This document shows positions 54,719 to 64,000 of a stretch of 64,000 bases of DNA, piece after piece (positions within the stretch are counted from its first letter, which is position 1; every line of letters begins with the position of its first letter). The notes below the pieces were generated by a model. That model did no database searches and was not told where the DNA came from. It worked only from the letters and a program-made list of their open reading frames with translations. The stretch is from Listeria ivanovii subsp. londoniensis (GTDB lineage: Bacteria; Bacillota; Bacilli; Lactobacillales; Listeriaceae): the NCBI RefSeq assembly GCF_000763495.1, contig NZ_CP009576.1, positions 1,560,001-1,624,000 on the forward strand. Direction: 5' to 3'. Both the position numbers and the translations under genes were made by a program.

Positions 54719-54748
54719 ACCGACTAGGCAATTTAGCTAGTCGGTTTT
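54719..54748. terminator. Terminator between mvaS and the VanZ-like gene
   Basis: ACCGACTAG pairs exactly with CTAGTCGGT over a 9-base loop, followed by TTTATTTT; it serves both convergent genes. Confidence 0.8.
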
Positions 54749-55332
54749 ATTTTGAGTATTTTTGTTTTTCCTAGTTGCAAAAAACGGATAAGGACATATC
54801 CAAGCAGGATACCTGAAACATTCAAGAAAACGTCTCCGGTATCAAAGAAGCCAACATGCATAATATACTGAGCCCCTTCTACTGCAAAAATCATCATCAG
54901 TGCGTAAATTATTGCTTTAATAAATCCAACTTTCTTTAATAAAAACCCGATTGGTATGAAAGCAAGAACATTTCCTAACGTAATAACACGTAAGTTCCCT
55001 GCTAAGAAAGTATCAATAAAACCAAAAGTATCGCTGGAAAATCCTTGTGTGTTAGATGCTTTACCAAATAATAAACAAAGTAATATCCCAAAATACATCA
55101 TATAGCAAAGGATAAATAACGTTTTATTAATTTTCCAATTAACTAATTGAATAGTAACGAAATAAAGTAATAAAGCCGTAATACCAACTGTAATGTAGCC
55201 CATATGACTAACAGAGGCCATTACATGCTTTAAATAAAAGTAAAGCCATCCCTGGAACCAGGAAAAATACATTGCCACTGCCGTAAAAATAGAAATTATC
55301 GGTAGAATTAAAATGATAAAATATCTTTTCAT
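54733..55332 (-). CDS. VanZ-family membrane protein
   Basis: The 199-residue protein has about five membrane helices and the VanZ-type ending FFDTGDVFLNVSGILLGY. VanZ in enterococci gives low-level teicoplanin resistance; most relatives, including this one, have no known role. There are no other van genes nearby. A GGAGG site precedes ATG 55332. Confidence 0.82.
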   Translation of the reverse strand: MKRYFIILILPIISIFTAVAMYFSWFQGWLYFYLKHVMASVSHMGYITVGITALLLYFVTIQLVNWKINKTLFILCYMMYFGILLCLLFGKASNTQGFSSDTFGFIDTFLAGNLRVITLGNVLAFIPIGFLLKKVGFIKAIIYALMMIFAVEGAQYIMHVGFFDTGDVFLNVSGILLGYVLIRFLQLGKTKILKIKPTS

Positions 55333-55401
55333 CCTGGAATCCTCCTTTTCAAAGGTTACATCCAGAATAACATTGGAAGATAAGGACTTTCTTAAAAGGA
55401 T

Positions 55402-56646
55402 TTAAAGATTTTCTAAGTTTTTCTCTTTGACAAACAAAAACATCACACCACCAACTAAAAAAAGAACAATTAAACTAGCCACACCGTACTGGGTTTTTCC
55501 AGTGACTTGCGTAATAACACCCATTAAAGCTGGTCCGATAATCGCTGAAAATTTTCCAAAGATATTATAAAAACCATAAAATTCGTTGGACCGTTTTTTA
55601 GGGATAATTTTACCAAAAAATGATCTGCTTAGTGCTTGAATTCCGCCTTGAGATGTTCCGACTAGCATGGCTAAAATCCAAAAATCTAATGCTGTTTTCA
55701 TAAATACAGCATAAATACAAATAACGATATACACAAAAATTGCGGTGAAAATAAGTGGCTTTGCACTAAAACGTTTAGCCAGATAACCATATAACAGCGT
55801 AAAAGGAAATGCTACTAGTTGCGTCATCAATAGAATCAAAATTAAAGTCGTTTGCGAAATTCCTAAGTCAATCCCATAAGAAGTCGCCATTCGAAAAATT
55901 GTATCAACACCATCAATATAAAAGAAATAAGCAATTAAAAAGAGGACGATATTCTTATGCTCACTAATATGACTAATCGTGTGGAAAAGTCGTTTAAAAC
56001 TTGTCTTAACAGGATTTTTAACTGCTGGAATATAATGGACTTGCTGCACGTTCTTCCACATTGGAATCGTGAAAAATAACCACCAAAGTGCAGTCATCAC
56101 AAAGCCGATATTTACCAGAGCCACATCGCTAATCGGTAAAATCCCTGTTGCTTGGAAAATGATAAAAATAATAAAAGGAATACAACTACCCAGATAACCA
56201 AATGCATAACCGGCTGAAGATACTTTATCCATTCGTTCATTTGTTGTTACGTCAATTAAAAAAGCATCGTAAAAAATATTTGCGCCAGAAAAACCTATTA
56301 GTGATAATATATAAAAACCAAGTAATAATAACCATGCATCAGTAGGAATAAAAATTAACAAGAAGGTAAAAGCTATACCGATACCTGTAAAAACTCCAAA
56401 AAAGCGTTTCTTAAAGAATTGGTAATCTGCAATTGTTCCGAGTATCGGTGCCAATAAGGAAATAAGTAAAGTACCAATCGAATTCGCGTAACCCCAGTAA
56501 GCGGTGGATGTAGTATCAGCAATCCCAGCATTTGCTGCAACGCCTTTAAAATAAATCGGTAAAATAGCAGTTGTAATCATAATTGAATAAGCGGAATTTG
56601 CCCAATCTTGAAAAATCCAGCTTTTTTCTTCCTTTGTATATGCCAC
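55402..56646 (-). CDS. MFS transporter, Atg22/UMF1-like
   Basis: The 414-residue membrane protein has about twelve helices and the N-terminal signature WIFQDWANSAYSIMI typical of the vacuole effluxer Atg22-like/UMF1 family of amino-acid or metabolite exporters. GTG 56646 is chosen because AAGGAG lies 10 bases before it; the longer TTG reading would contain that site and overlap the upstream gene. It follows the phosphodiesterase gene by about 20 bases and is likely co-transcribed. The substrate is unknown. Confidence 0.83.
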   Translation of the reverse strand: MAYTKEEKSWIFQDWANSAYSIMITTAILPIYFKGVAANAGIADTTSTAYWGYANSIGTLLISLLAPILGTIADYQFFKKRFFGVFTGIGIAFTFLLIFIPTDAWLLLLGFYILSLIGFSGANIFYDAFLIDVTTNERMDKVSSAGYAFGYLGSCIPFIIFIIFQATGILPISDVALVNIGFVMTALWWLFFTIPMWKNVQQVHYIPAVKNPVKTSFKRLFHTISHISEHKNIVLFLIAYFFYIDGVDTIFRMATSYGIDLGISQTTLILILLMTQLVAFPFTLLYGYLAKRFSAKPLIFTAIFVYIVICIYAVFMKTALDFWILAMLVGTSQGGIQALSRSFFGKIIPKKRSNEFYGFYNIFGKFSAIIGPALMGVITQVTGKTQYGVASLIVLFLVGGVMFLFVKEKNLENL

Positions 56647-56665
56647 CTGTATTTCTCTCCTTTTC

Positions 56666-57937
56666 TTATTCAAATATGTCGCTTAAAGTTGAGCCGGCTG
56701 TATTTGGAAACTGTAAGCCAAGAATTTTAGCAAAAGTTGGCCCAGCGTCAATTAATCTTGCATTAGCTATTTTCGCACCTGCTTTGATGCCTGGACCATT
56801 AAAAACGAAAGTCGTTTGGTAATTCTCTTTTTCAGGAGAATAACCGTGGACAGCACTGTAATAGCCAGGTTTTCCGAGCATATCTTTCGTGACAACTTCC
56901 TTTGCTGGGCCATATATATCATCCATAAAATAGTATCCCAGTTTCCCTTCTACCATTAATGCTGCATTGTGATCGGCTCCGCGACGAGAAATCTCTTCGT
57001 TCGTTATAATCGCTTCAATTCCTTTCATCTTTTGAAGCAACTTCATAATTGCAGGAATTAGTTTTTCATCTTTCGTATAAATATAGCAGGAACCATCACA
57101 GCTTTTTGCATATACTTGCCAATCAGTAATTCTACTATCAACCACTTGAAGCCAACCTTCTTCGGCAAAAAGGACATTTAAACGTATTGCGTGTGTTACA
57201 TCTAACTGATAATGATCCCCAAGTACCGCGAAAACTGTATTTTCATAAATACCTGCTTCTTTTGTAGCTTGAATTATTTGTCCGAGTCGATTGTCATGCC
57301 GTTTCAAAGCTGCTTTTGCTTCTAAAGAATGAACTCCGTGCGCATGCCGCATGCTATCCATGTCCACTAAATGAGTTAAAAGTAAATCTGGCTTTTTCGT
57401 TTTTATCGTGTCTACCACACTAGCTGTTAAAAATGTATCAAGTGCAGGTTGATTAATTCCTTTTCTAAGATGACCAAACTTCCGGTTCATATCAATTAGA
57501 AAAAGCGGAGAACTACCATTTAATGAAACCATCATCTGTGTTAACCAAAAGCGATTGGGGAAAATTTCGGCGATATTATAATCAATTCCACTTTTTGCAG
57601 CCACTGGCCATAAAAATGCAGCCGTTGTCATCCCTTTTTCGCTCGCTAAATCGTATAACGTAGGAACTTGAATCGCTTTTTTGTACCAATACCAGTCTGG
57701 TGAATCTTTTTGCGGTTGGATTTTTGTGTTATTAACGATACCATGAGTATTTGGATAGTGCCCAGTAACAATAGTTGTGTGGGCCGGATATGTAAGGGAT
57801 GGATATATTGTTTCGATTTCTTCAATATGTGTTCCGCTATGAATTAACTCATGTAATACTGGTAATTCGCTAGTATCTTTTAAATCAAGTGCCCCTAAAG
57901 CATCTAATGAAATAACAAAAAGATGTTTTTTCACCAT
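56666..57937 (-). CDS. Type I phosphodiesterase / nucleotide pyrophosphatase-like protein
   Basis: The 423-residue protein is of the alkaline-phosphatase superfamily. Visible features are the metal-binding aspartate in SLDALG (residues 10-15), the threonine nucleophile in YPSLTYPAHTT (about 45-55), the HLVDMDSMRHAHG segment and GDHYQLDVTH. These support a two-zinc phosphodiesterase acting on nucleotide or phospholipid head groups. I see no clear signal peptide, so the cell location is open. It is co-directional with the downstream MFS gene, suggesting linked export or salvage. Confidence 0.82.
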   Translation of the reverse strand: MVKKHLFVISLDALGALDLKDTSELPVLHELIHSGTHIEEIETIYPSLTYPAHTTIVTGHYPNTHGIVNNTKIQPQKDSPDWYWYKKAIQVPTLYDLASEKGMTTAAFLWPVAAKSGIDYNIAEIFPNRFWLTQMMVSLNGSSPLFLIDMNRKFGHLRKGINQPALDTFLTASVVDTIKTKKPDLLLTHLVDMDSMRHAHGVHSLEAKAALKRHDNRLGQIIQATKEAGIYENTVFAVLGDHYQLDVTHAIRLNVLFAEEGWLQVVDSRITDWQVYAKSCDGSCYIYTKDEKLIPAIMKLLQKMKGIEAIITNEEISRRGADHNAALMVEGKLGYYFMDDIYGPAKEVVTKDMLGKPGYYSAVHGYSPEKENYQTTFVFNGPGIKAGAKIANARLIDAGPTFAKILGLQFPNTAGSTLSDIFE

Positions 57938-57995
57938 TTTTCTCCCCTTTCAAAAAAACAGGGATTTTCCAACAATGTGGAAGAACCCCCGCGCA

Positions 57996-59033
57996 TTAAG
58001 TATGACTGGTGGTGTCTTTTGGCTGTTCTATTTCTTCTTGCCCTGTCACTCCAAGAACATCTAAGAAGAACATGACGACTGGTATACCAACGATTAATCC
58101 CCAAATCCCAAAGAAATGCTCCCCAAAAATCAGGATAATAAAAGTGTAAAATACAGGTAAATTAGTTTTTGCTGACATTAATTTCGGATTTAGTACGTAA
58201 GATTCTAACGCATGGATGACAATAACGACTATTAAAATGTAGAAAATATATTCTACGCCACCGATAGAATAACCAATAATGGTTAGTGGTACGAGCGAAA
58301 TGATAACTCCGGCAACAGGAATTAAACCTAACAAGAATACCATAATTGATAAAGTCATTAATTGCGGGAAGCCTAGAATCCATAGTGCAATAGTTGTCAA
58401 GACCGCATTAACGAGTGCAATGATAAACTGTGCTTCAATAACTTTCCCAAATGTCCCAACAAATTTTGCTCCAAAAAACTTCACTTCATCATAAATAAAG
58501 CCGATTTTACTTGTAGAGAACTGATTGGTGAAAGAGATTAAGTGATCTTTTCCTAAAGAGAAAAATAAACTTAACATTAAAGCGATGAAAACATTCATAA
58601 GCACGGTTCCAACATTCGTTAAATAAGTCAAAATCATTGAAACGCCTTGCTCTGTATATTTCATAATATCAAATTGATTGGCTAAACGAACGATATAGTT
58701 TATAAAATCATTGTTACTATCTGTTGTAAAGAAACTGTTGCCGAATTTGACTAATTGGTTGACTTGATCCCCTAAAACAGGAATATATTTAACAAATACC
58801 AACACAATCACTGCTGCTATGAAAACATATAGCAACAAAACAATAATTTGTCGATAAATGGAAATCCTCCGTAGAATAAAGTTTTCTAAACGAGTAATTA
58901 AATAAGAAAATATAAATGTTAATAAAATAATATTCATTTGACTCCGGAGTAAATATAAAATAAAGGTGATTAACAAAAATACTCCAACACGTTTAACACT
59001 CTTATTTTGTAAAAATAAACTAAGCTCTTTCAA
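57996..59033 (-). CDS. AI-2E family membrane protein
   Basis: The 345-residue protein has about eight membrane helices and the family end (ILIFGEHFFGIWGLIVGIPVV). Members include TqsA of E. coli and sodium/proton antiporters, so the transported species is uncertain. The start is TTG 59033, because AGGAGG at 59049-59044 lies 10 bases before it; reading further upstream would put the ribosome site inside the gene and overlap murB. It follows murB by 31 bases. Confidence 0.83.
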   Translation of the reverse strand: MKELSLFLQNKSVKRVGVFLLITFILYLLRSQMNIILLTFIFSYLITRLENFILRRISIYRQIIVLLLYVFIAAVIVLVFVKYIPVLGDQVNQLVKFGNSFFTTDSNNDFINYIVRLANQFDIMKYTEQGVSMILTYLTNVGTVLMNVFIALMLSLFFSLGKDHLISFTNQFSTSKIGFIYDEVKFFGAKFVGTFGKVIEAQFIIALVNAVLTTIALWILGFPQLMTLSIMVFLLGLIPVAGVIISLVPLTIIGYSIGGVEYIFYILIVVIVIHALESYVLNPKLMSAKTNLPVFYTFIILIFGEHFFGIWGLIVGIPVVMFFLDVLGVTGQEEIEQPKDTTSHT

Positions 59034-59064
59034 AAATGTATTACCTCCTAATTTAAATGGCTGG

Positions 59065-59961
59065 TTACTTGTCTTCACCAATAATTTTTACTTCTGTTTC
59101 AAGTTCGACATCGAATTTTTCGCGAACGGTTTTTTGAACATAAGCTATCAGGTTCATATAGTCAGTGGCTGTTGCACCTCCGATATTAACAATAAAACCA
59201 GCATGTTTTAGAGAAACTTGTGCTCCGCCAATAATATGCCCTTGCAAGCCACTATCTTGAATTAATTTCCCAGCAAAATGACCTGGTGGACGTTTAAAGA
59301 CGCTACCACAAGAAGGATACTCTAGTGGTTGTTTAGCTTCTCTTGCAGCTGTGAGTTCATCCATTTTAGTTTGAATGTTATTTTTATCATCTAACTTCAG
59401 CGAAAAAGTTGCATCTAAAACGATATAATTTTTCTCAGCAATCGTACTAAAACGGTAGGCTGCTTTTAATTCAGAACGTTTCAGCTTCTTTAGTTCGCCA
59501 GATTGAGTTAGTACGGTAGCGGCTTCTAAACAATCACTTATTTCTCCGCCATACGCGCCAGCATTCATATGTAATGCTCCACCAATCGAACCAGGGATTC
59601 CACAAGCAAATTCGAGCCCGCTTAAACTTTCCTCTAAGGCAAATTTTGCCGTATCAATCAACTTGGCTCCACTCATCGCGGTGACTTGCGTATTTTTTCT
59701 CTCCATTGATTGAAGTAAATCTAAATGTACGATAACACCACGAATACCGCCATCTTTTATAATTAAATTCGAACCGTTTCCAAGGATTGTTAGCGGGATA
59801 TTTTTCAAGTGACAATATGAGACAATTTCTTGCGTTTCTTGGGTTGTCTTAGGCATCACAAATATATCCGCATTTCCACCTGTTTTTGTGTAGGTATATT
59901 TAGATAAAGGTTCATTTAATTTTATGGAAATATGTGGAAATTTTGTTTGGATATTGTTCAT
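59065..59961 (-). CDS. murB: UDP-N-acetylenolpyruvoylglucosamine reductase
   Basis: MurB reduces enolpyruvyl-UDP-GlcNAc to UDP-MurNAc with NADPH and FAD, the second committed step of peptidoglycan synthesis. The 298-residue protein is a type II MurB with the FAD segments TGGNADIF and GNGSNLIIKDGG, IPGSIGGALHMNAGAYGGEI, and the catalytic serine in SCGSVFKRP. It is first in a leftward unit with the AI-2E-type gene. Confidence 0.95.
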   Translation of the reverse strand: MNNIQTKFPHISIKLNEPLSKYTYTKTGGNADIFVMPKTTQETQEIVSYCHLKNIPLTILGNGSNLIIKDGGIRGVIVHLDLLQSMERKNTQVTAMSGAKLIDTAKFALEESLSGLEFACGIPGSIGGALHMNAGAYGGEISDCLEAATVLTQSGELKKLKRSELKAAYRFSTIAEKNYIVLDATFSLKLDDKNNIQTKMDELTAAREAKQPLEYPSCGSVFKRPPGHFAGKLIQDSGLQGHIIGGAQVSLKHAGFIVNIGGATATDYMNLIAYVQKTVREKFDVELETEVKIIGEDK

Positions 59962-60098
59962 TATTTATTTCAAACCTTTCATGGATGTAGTTTTAAAAAT
60001 CACTGCTTCTATTTTATCATGGAACATCCTTTTTACAAAGAATTCCAGAGTTTTTTTATCAGATTAGGAATAATTAATGATAATTTAGGGTAATTGGA

Positions 60099-60137
60099 GG
60101 GTATGTTCTTGTACTTTAAAAGCAAAAACGTTATAAT
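60099..60137 (+). promoter_or_regulatory. Promoter region of the bilE operon
   Basis: TTGTAC (60109-60114), 17 bases, TATAAT (60132-60137) is a good sigma-A promoter. GGGTAT at 60099-60104 matches a sigma-B -10, but no convincing GTTT -35 lies at 13-15 bases upstream. The bilE operon of L. monocytogenes is reported to be stress-sigma controlled, so the second element deserves a test. Confidence 0.55.
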
Positions 60138-60176
60138 GTAGAACATATATTCGACTAACAAAGAAAGGGTGAAAAA

Positions 60177-61163
60177 ATGATTCGTTTTGACAGTGTATCA
60201 AAAAATTATAATAACGATAAAACTGCTGTGAAGAATGTGACACTTGACATAAAAGATGGCGAATTCTTCGTTTTCATCGGACCAAGTGGTTGCGGGAAAA
60301 CAACAACACTCAAAATGATTAACCGATTGATTCCTCTAACGACAGGAACAATCTATATCAATGAAAAAAGAATTAGCGATTACGATATTCATGAACTTCG
60401 CTGGGACATCGGTTATGTTTTGCAACAAATTGCCCTGTTTCCTCATATGACCATTGAGGAAAATATTGCAATTGTGCCAGAACTGAAGAAATGGGACAAA
60501 GAAAAAATTCATGACCGGATTACCGAGTTACTAGATAGTGTTGGACTTGATCCGGAAAGCTATCGCCATCGCAAACCAGCTGAACTATCTGGCGGAGAGC
60601 AACAACGTGTTGGAGTAGTTCGCGCGCTCGCAGCTGACCCTGGAATTATTTTAATGGATGAGCCTTTCAGCGCACTGGACCCTATTTCAAGGCAACGACT
60701 ACAACAAGATATTTCGGCGCTCCAAAAGAAAATAAAAAAAACGATTGTCTTTGTAACCCATGATATGCAAGAAGCACTTGCCCTTGGTGACCGAATTTGT
60801 GTGATGCAAGAAGGTGAAATTGTTCAAGTCGCCACACCACAAGAAATTATTAAAAACCCAGAGAATGATTTTGTTAAAGATTTCTTAGCATCTGGTCATG
60901 CTTTTAATACACCTATATTAAAAGGTAGCTTTACAGTGAATGATTTAATAGAAGCAGATTTATTTTATGAGTATCAAACGAGCGACGGAACTCTTGGCAT
61001 TTCTTTAAAAGAGCCAGTGGAGAATTTAGTACGTCGTGTGGCAGAGGAACCATCTATTCCTGTTCTAGATGAAGCTTCAGGCAATTTCGTCGGAACCATT
61101 ACAAATAAGCATGTAATGCAATTCTTAGCGCGCCACCTAGAAAGTTCAGGTGAGCTAGTATGA
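60177..61163 (+). CDS. bilEA: BilEA, OpuB/OpuC-type ABC transporter ATPase
   Basis: The 328-residue ATPase has Walker [11 protein letters not shown] (about residue 37-46), signature [10 protein letters not shown], Walker [11 protein letters not shown] and a shortened C-terminal CBS-like region (about 240-320), which in OpuA-type ATPases senses ionic strength. It matches lmo1421 of L. monocytogenes, part of the BilE bile-exclusion system first annotated as a compatible-solute (OpuB) importer. It overlaps the next gene by 4 bases. Confidence 0.9.
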   Translation: MIRFDSVSKNYNNDKTAVKNVTLDIKDGEFFVFIGPSGCGKTTTLKMINRLIPLTTGTIYINEKRISDYDIHELRWDIGYVLQQIALFPHMTIEENIAIVPELKKWDKEKIHDRITELLDSVGLDPESYRHRKPAELSGGEQQRVGVVRALAADPGIILMDEPFSALDPISRQRLQQDISALQKKIKKTIVFVTHDMQEALALGDRICVMQEGEIVQVATPQEIIKNPENDFVKDFLASGHAFNTPILKGSFTVNDLIEADLFYEYQTSDGTLGISLKEPVENLVRRVAEEPSIPVLDEASGNFVGTITNKHVMQFLARHLESSGELV

Positions 61164-62674
61164 ATACATTATTAGATACTTTTGAGGTTCGTAAAGAGGA
61201 ACTATTTACTGCCCTCGTTCAACATATTCAAATTTCGTTTGTTTCGCTTTTTATTGCTGTTTTAATTGCTTTACCACTTGGAATCTATTTAACTAGACAT
61301 AGACGGCTTGCTGAGCCAATTATCCAAGTAGCAGCTATTTTTCAAACGATACCATCACTTGCCCTACTAGGTTTATTAATTCCACTAGTTGGTATTGGAA
61401 TCGTTCCGGCAATTATTGCGCTTGTTATTTATGCTCTCCTTCCTATTTTGAGGAATACATATACTGGGATAAAAGAAGTTGACCCAGCCCTTGTTGAAGC
61501 TTCACGTGCAATGGGAATGAACAAATGGAAAAGATTATACAAAGTACAGCTACCTTTAGCTATGCCCGTGATAATGGCTGGTATTCGTACTGCAATGGTG
61601 CTCATTATTGGAACGGCTACGCTTGCGGCATTAATTGGTGCTGGTGGTTTAGGGGACTTAATTTTACTTGGAATTGATCGTAATGATAATAGTTTAATTC
61701 TATTAGGTGCTATTCCAGCGGCATTACTAGCAATTTTGTTTGATTTTTTATTGCGGTTTCTTGAAAAAGCTTCATTTAAAAGTACTATTATTACTATTTC
61801 TGCTGGGATTCTACTCACAGCGGCAATCGTTGTTGTTCCCTACCTTACTTCCGATAAAAAAGAGATTACCATTGCAGGTAAACTAGGAGCCGAACCAGAA
61901 ATCTTAATTAATATGTATAAAATAGTTATTGAAGATGAAACGGACTTAAAAGTTAATGTTAAGCCAAATATGGGCAAAACGAGTTTCGTGTTTAATGCGC
62001 TAAAATCTGGAGATATCGATATTTACCCAGAATTCACAGGTACGGTTTTGGAAACTTTCTTAAAAGAAAATGCCCAAACTCACAATCCTGAGCAAGTGTA
62101 TGAACAAGCTCGTGACGGACTAGCGAAAGATTTTGATATGGCTTATCTAAAACCGATGAAATATAATAATACTTATGCTTTAGCTGTTTCACCGGAATTT
62201 GCTAAGGAAAATAATTTAGAAAAAATATCTGATTTAGGTCCAGTAACAGATCAAGTGAAAGCTGGTTTCACTTTAGAATTTAAAGATCGCTCTGATGGGT
62301 ATAAAGGAATCCAAGAAACATATGGACTTACTTTCCCTAATTTAAAAACGATGGAGCCAAAACTACGCTATAACGCCATTAAGTCTGGTGATATTAATTT
62401 ACTTGATGCCTATTCAACAGACAGTGAACTAGCGCAGTATAAACTAAAAGTACTCGAGGATGATCAGCAACTCTTCCCTCCTTATCAAGGCGCCCCGTTG
62501 ATGTTAAAAGAAACACTGGATAAACACCCAGAACTTAGAAAACCATTAAACAAACTTGCTGGCAAAATTACAGATGACGAAATGAGAAAAATGAATTATG
62601 AGGTCAATGTAAATGGCAAATCAGCTTATACTGTTGCTAAAAATTATTTGCAAGAGCAAGGTATAGTAAAATAA
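61160..62674 (+). CDS. bilEB: BilEB, fused permease and substrate-binding protein
   Basis: The 504-residue protein is a fusion: an OpuB-type permease (about 1-225, six or so helices, with the EAA-type loop [15 protein letters not shown]) followed by an OpuAC-type extracytoplasmic binding domain (about 230-504, starting [16 protein letters not shown]). The fusion ensures one binding domain per permease. Its ATG overlaps the bilEA stop. In L. monocytogenes the homologue is linked to bile tolerance; substrate binding remains debated. Confidence 0.9.
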   Translation: MNTLLDTFEVRKEELFTALVQHIQISFVSLFIAVLIALPLGIYLTRHRRLAEPIIQVAAIFQTIPSLALLGLLIPLVGIGIVPAIIALVIYALLPILRNTYTGIKEVDPALVEASRAMGMNKWKRLYKVQLPLAMPVIMAGIRTAMVLIIGTATLAALIGAGGLGDLILLGIDRNDNSLILLGAIPAALLAILFDFLLRFLEKASFKSTIITISAGILLTAAIVVVPYLTSDKKEITIAGKLGAEPEILINMYKIVIEDETDLKVNVKPNMGKTSFVFNALKSGDIDIYPEFTGTVLETFLKENAQTHNPEQVYEQARDGLAKDFDMAYLKPMKYNNTYALAVSPEFAKENNLEKISDLGPVTDQVKAGFTLEFKDRSDGYKGIQETYGLTFPNLKTMEPKLRYNAIKSGDINLLDAYSTDSELAQYKLKVLEDDQQLFPPYQGAPLMLKETLDKHPELRKPLNKLAGKITDDEMRKMNYEVNVNGKSAYTVAKNYLQEQGIVK

Positions 62675-62718
62675 AAATAAGCTAAGCGAAGTTGATACTT
62701 TGCTTAGCTTATTTTTAT
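62674..62718. terminator. Terminator between bilEB and the coiled-coil gene
   Basis: AAAAATAAGCTAAGC and GCTTAGCTTATTTTT form a 15-bp stem extended by AAG/TTT pairs; it is symmetrical and serves both convergent genes. Confidence 0.9.
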
Positions 62719-63545
62719 TGTCTAATTAAATTTTTCACTTTATTAATGTTAGGTTTATAGAAACGACAATGTGTTTCAAATTCTTTGTTAAATTCACTAG
62801 CTAGCTGTGTTAAGGATTGTCCGTGATCAAGCATTAACCCTTCCTCTAACAACGGTCTAAGTGAAATAATTTGATCAAATACAAGACCAGCATTTGTATC
62901 GCTTAAAACTGAAATGATTTTGCCTAATGCTTTTTGTTTTTCTAATGGTAGTTCTTTTTGATGGAGATGGAACCATTTCGCTAATTGTTTCCGATTTTTT
63001 CGAGTTGCTTCTAAATAAATAGTCTGAGCATAAGCTGCTTTAGCAAACGAAATGGAAAGATTTTCAGCAGATTCCCAGTCTTCTTCCAAAATTTCGCCTT
63101 GCATTTTAATTTTTTCGTTAAGCAATGTAATATCTTCTTGGTAAATATCCATTTTTCGTTGTTGTTGTTTATATACTTCCATTGCTAAGTTGAGCTCATC
63201 GATTGCTGGTTGCATTTGTTCGCCAAAAATCGTATTATCGTTTAAAATTAATTGCGTTTGTTCAATTTTCTCAGCAATGATGCTATCGCGTTCTTTGATG
63301 ACGTGTGCGCGTTTGCCCAAGTATTCAAAATAAAAATTATATTTTTGAATGCGATTAACTACGGCTTCTGCTTCATTCGTAGTTGCTGGTTCTTCTTTTG
63401 AATTTAAGACAGTCACACCAGCTACTTTACTTAATTTAGTATAAATAATCACCGTAAATATTTCTCCGTCCAAATCAATCGTGTAGGGTAGTCTATGTTG
63501 CTGTTCTAAAAGTCGTTTATGTTGTTTTAATAATTTATCCGTCAT
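62715..63545 (-). CDS. Coiled-coil protein of unknown function
   Basis: The 276-residue soluble protein is mostly helical with long coiled-coil segments (about 75-175, such as MEVYKQQQRKMDIYQEDITL) and no membrane helix or signal peptide. A short beta-type N-terminal part (LDGEIFTVIIYTKLS) precedes it. I do not recognise a family. In L. monocytogenes a gene of this kind lies between bilEB and mntH, so it is a conserved Listeria gene. It is transcribed alone, convergent with bilEB. Confidence 0.65.
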   Translation of the reverse strand: MTDKLLKQHKRLLEQQHRLPYTIDLDGEIFTVIIYTKLSKVAGVTVLNSKEEPATTNEAEAVVNRIQKYNFYFEYLGKRAHVIKERDSIIAEKIEQTQLILNDNTIFGEQMQPAIDELNLAMEVYKQQQRKMDIYQEDITLLNEKIKMQGEILEEDWESAENLSISFAKAAYAQTIYLEATRKNRKQLAKWFHLHQKELPLEKQKALGKIISVLSDTNAGLVFDQIISLRPLLEEGLMLDHGQSLTQLASEFNKEFETHCRFYKPNINKVKNLIRQ

Positions 63546-63682
63546 CTTTATTCAACACCTTTACTACTCCATTAGTATAATATAATTTAATTATATAGTA
63601 TAAAGATGAAAATTTCGAGGGAAAGAAATGAGAAAATGTTTTTTAATAGTTTACATAATCATATTATCGTCTTCTTAACCAA

Positions 63683-64000
63683 CTATAATGACGTCAAAGT
63701 ATAAAATAATAAATAAATATTTAAGACAGCGATAAAAATCGCTACGGTCCACGAAATAATTTTTAACCACGGAGGATTAACAAAATCTCCCATTTTCTGT
63801 ATATCACTCGTAAACATAACTAGTGGAATGACCGCAAAAGATAATTGCATTGAGAGAATAACTTGACTAAAAATCAAAAGTTCATTAATTCCGTTTGCTC
63901 CGTATAGTGCAGTGATAATAACAGCTGGAACGATTGCTAAGAATCGAGTTAACAAGCGTCGTACTACTGGTTTTAAACGGATATTTAAGAAACCTTCCAT
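63683..64000 (-). CDS. mntH: MntH manganese transporter, C-terminal part (runs off the window)
   Basis: The last 105 residues of an NRAMP-type transporter are present; the N-terminus is beyond the right edge. The segment [31 protein letters not shown] corresponds to helices 9-10 of NRAMP and is followed by two final helices. NRAMP proteins import manganese with protons. The chromosomal position next to bilE matches mntH in Listeria. Its stop is at 63683-63685. Confidence 0.85.
   Translation of the reverse strand: MEGFLNIRLKPVVRRLLTRFLAIVPAVIITALYGANGINELLIFSQVILSMQLSFAVIPLVMFTSDIQKMGDFVNPPWLKIISWTVAIFIAVLNIYLLFYTLTSL

Overview
The window is a stretch of Listeria chromosome, close to the L. 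monocytogenes / L. innocua group. This rests on recognisable gene families and their order: tcsA and a nucleoside-type ABC transporter, an M16 peptidase pair with ymfI, pgsA-cinA-recA-rny-ymdB-ricA-mutS-mutL-glpP, pflB-pflA, ladR/mdrL, thiolase facing mvaS, murB, bilEA-bilEB and the end of mntH. The DNA is A+T-rich, TTG and GTG starts are common, and most transcription units end in clear rho-independent hairpins. No rRNA, tRNA or CRISPR array was seen.

Left part (1-34 kb) is mostly core genome. It runs from fni (isoprenoid synthesis), trhO (tRNA wobble hydroxylation), a YitT membrane protein, a SpoIIIE/FtsK DNA translocase and a ProC/ComER-like reductase to the TcsA lipoprotein with its ATPase and two permeases. 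Then come the YmfF/YmfH-like peptidases, the YmfI reductase, a RodZ-like protein and the recA/mutSL block. recA has a LexA box and a consensus-like promoter. Pyruvate formate-lyase with its activase, and the LadR repressor divergent from the MdrL efflux pump, close this part.

Middle part (34-52.2 kb) is accessory and rearranged. It starts with a DUF2975 membrane protein plus a small XRE regulator. Next is a leftward orphan type VII secretion (T7SS) effector cassette: a Lap1-like and a Lap2-like targeting protein, then a protein whose short LXG-type N-terminus is joined to a transmembrane helix and an unrelated outer domain. Around it lie a sugar-phosphate isomerase gene bracketed by a 96-bp direct repeat, a membrane-anchored beta-propeller-like protein, perfect long palindromes and a transposase stump. 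Further right are a LOG-family nucleotide hydrolase, a SMUG2-like DNA glycosylase, two truncated sugar-metabolism genes that abut at a deletion scar, a 2024-residue cell-wall adhesin, a MucBP cell-wall protein, and a complete 1507-bp IS3-family element with matching ends and a 3-bp target duplication.

Right part (52.2-64 kb) returns to core genome: acetyl-CoA acetyltransferase and HMG-CoA synthase (the first two mevalonate steps, with fni acting at the end of the same pathway), VanZ-like, Atg22-like MFS, a phosphodiesterase-type ectoenzyme, an AI-2E-type membrane protein, murB, the bilE transporter operon, an unidentified coiled-coil protein and the C-terminus of the MntH manganese transporter.

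The strongest candidate for something undescribed is the T7SS-like cassette at 37-40.4 kb. Its features are a truncated LXG domain swapped onto a membrane protein, a promoter that feeds straight into a perfect 17-bp hairpin, and repeated remnants of a gene tail with its terminator.
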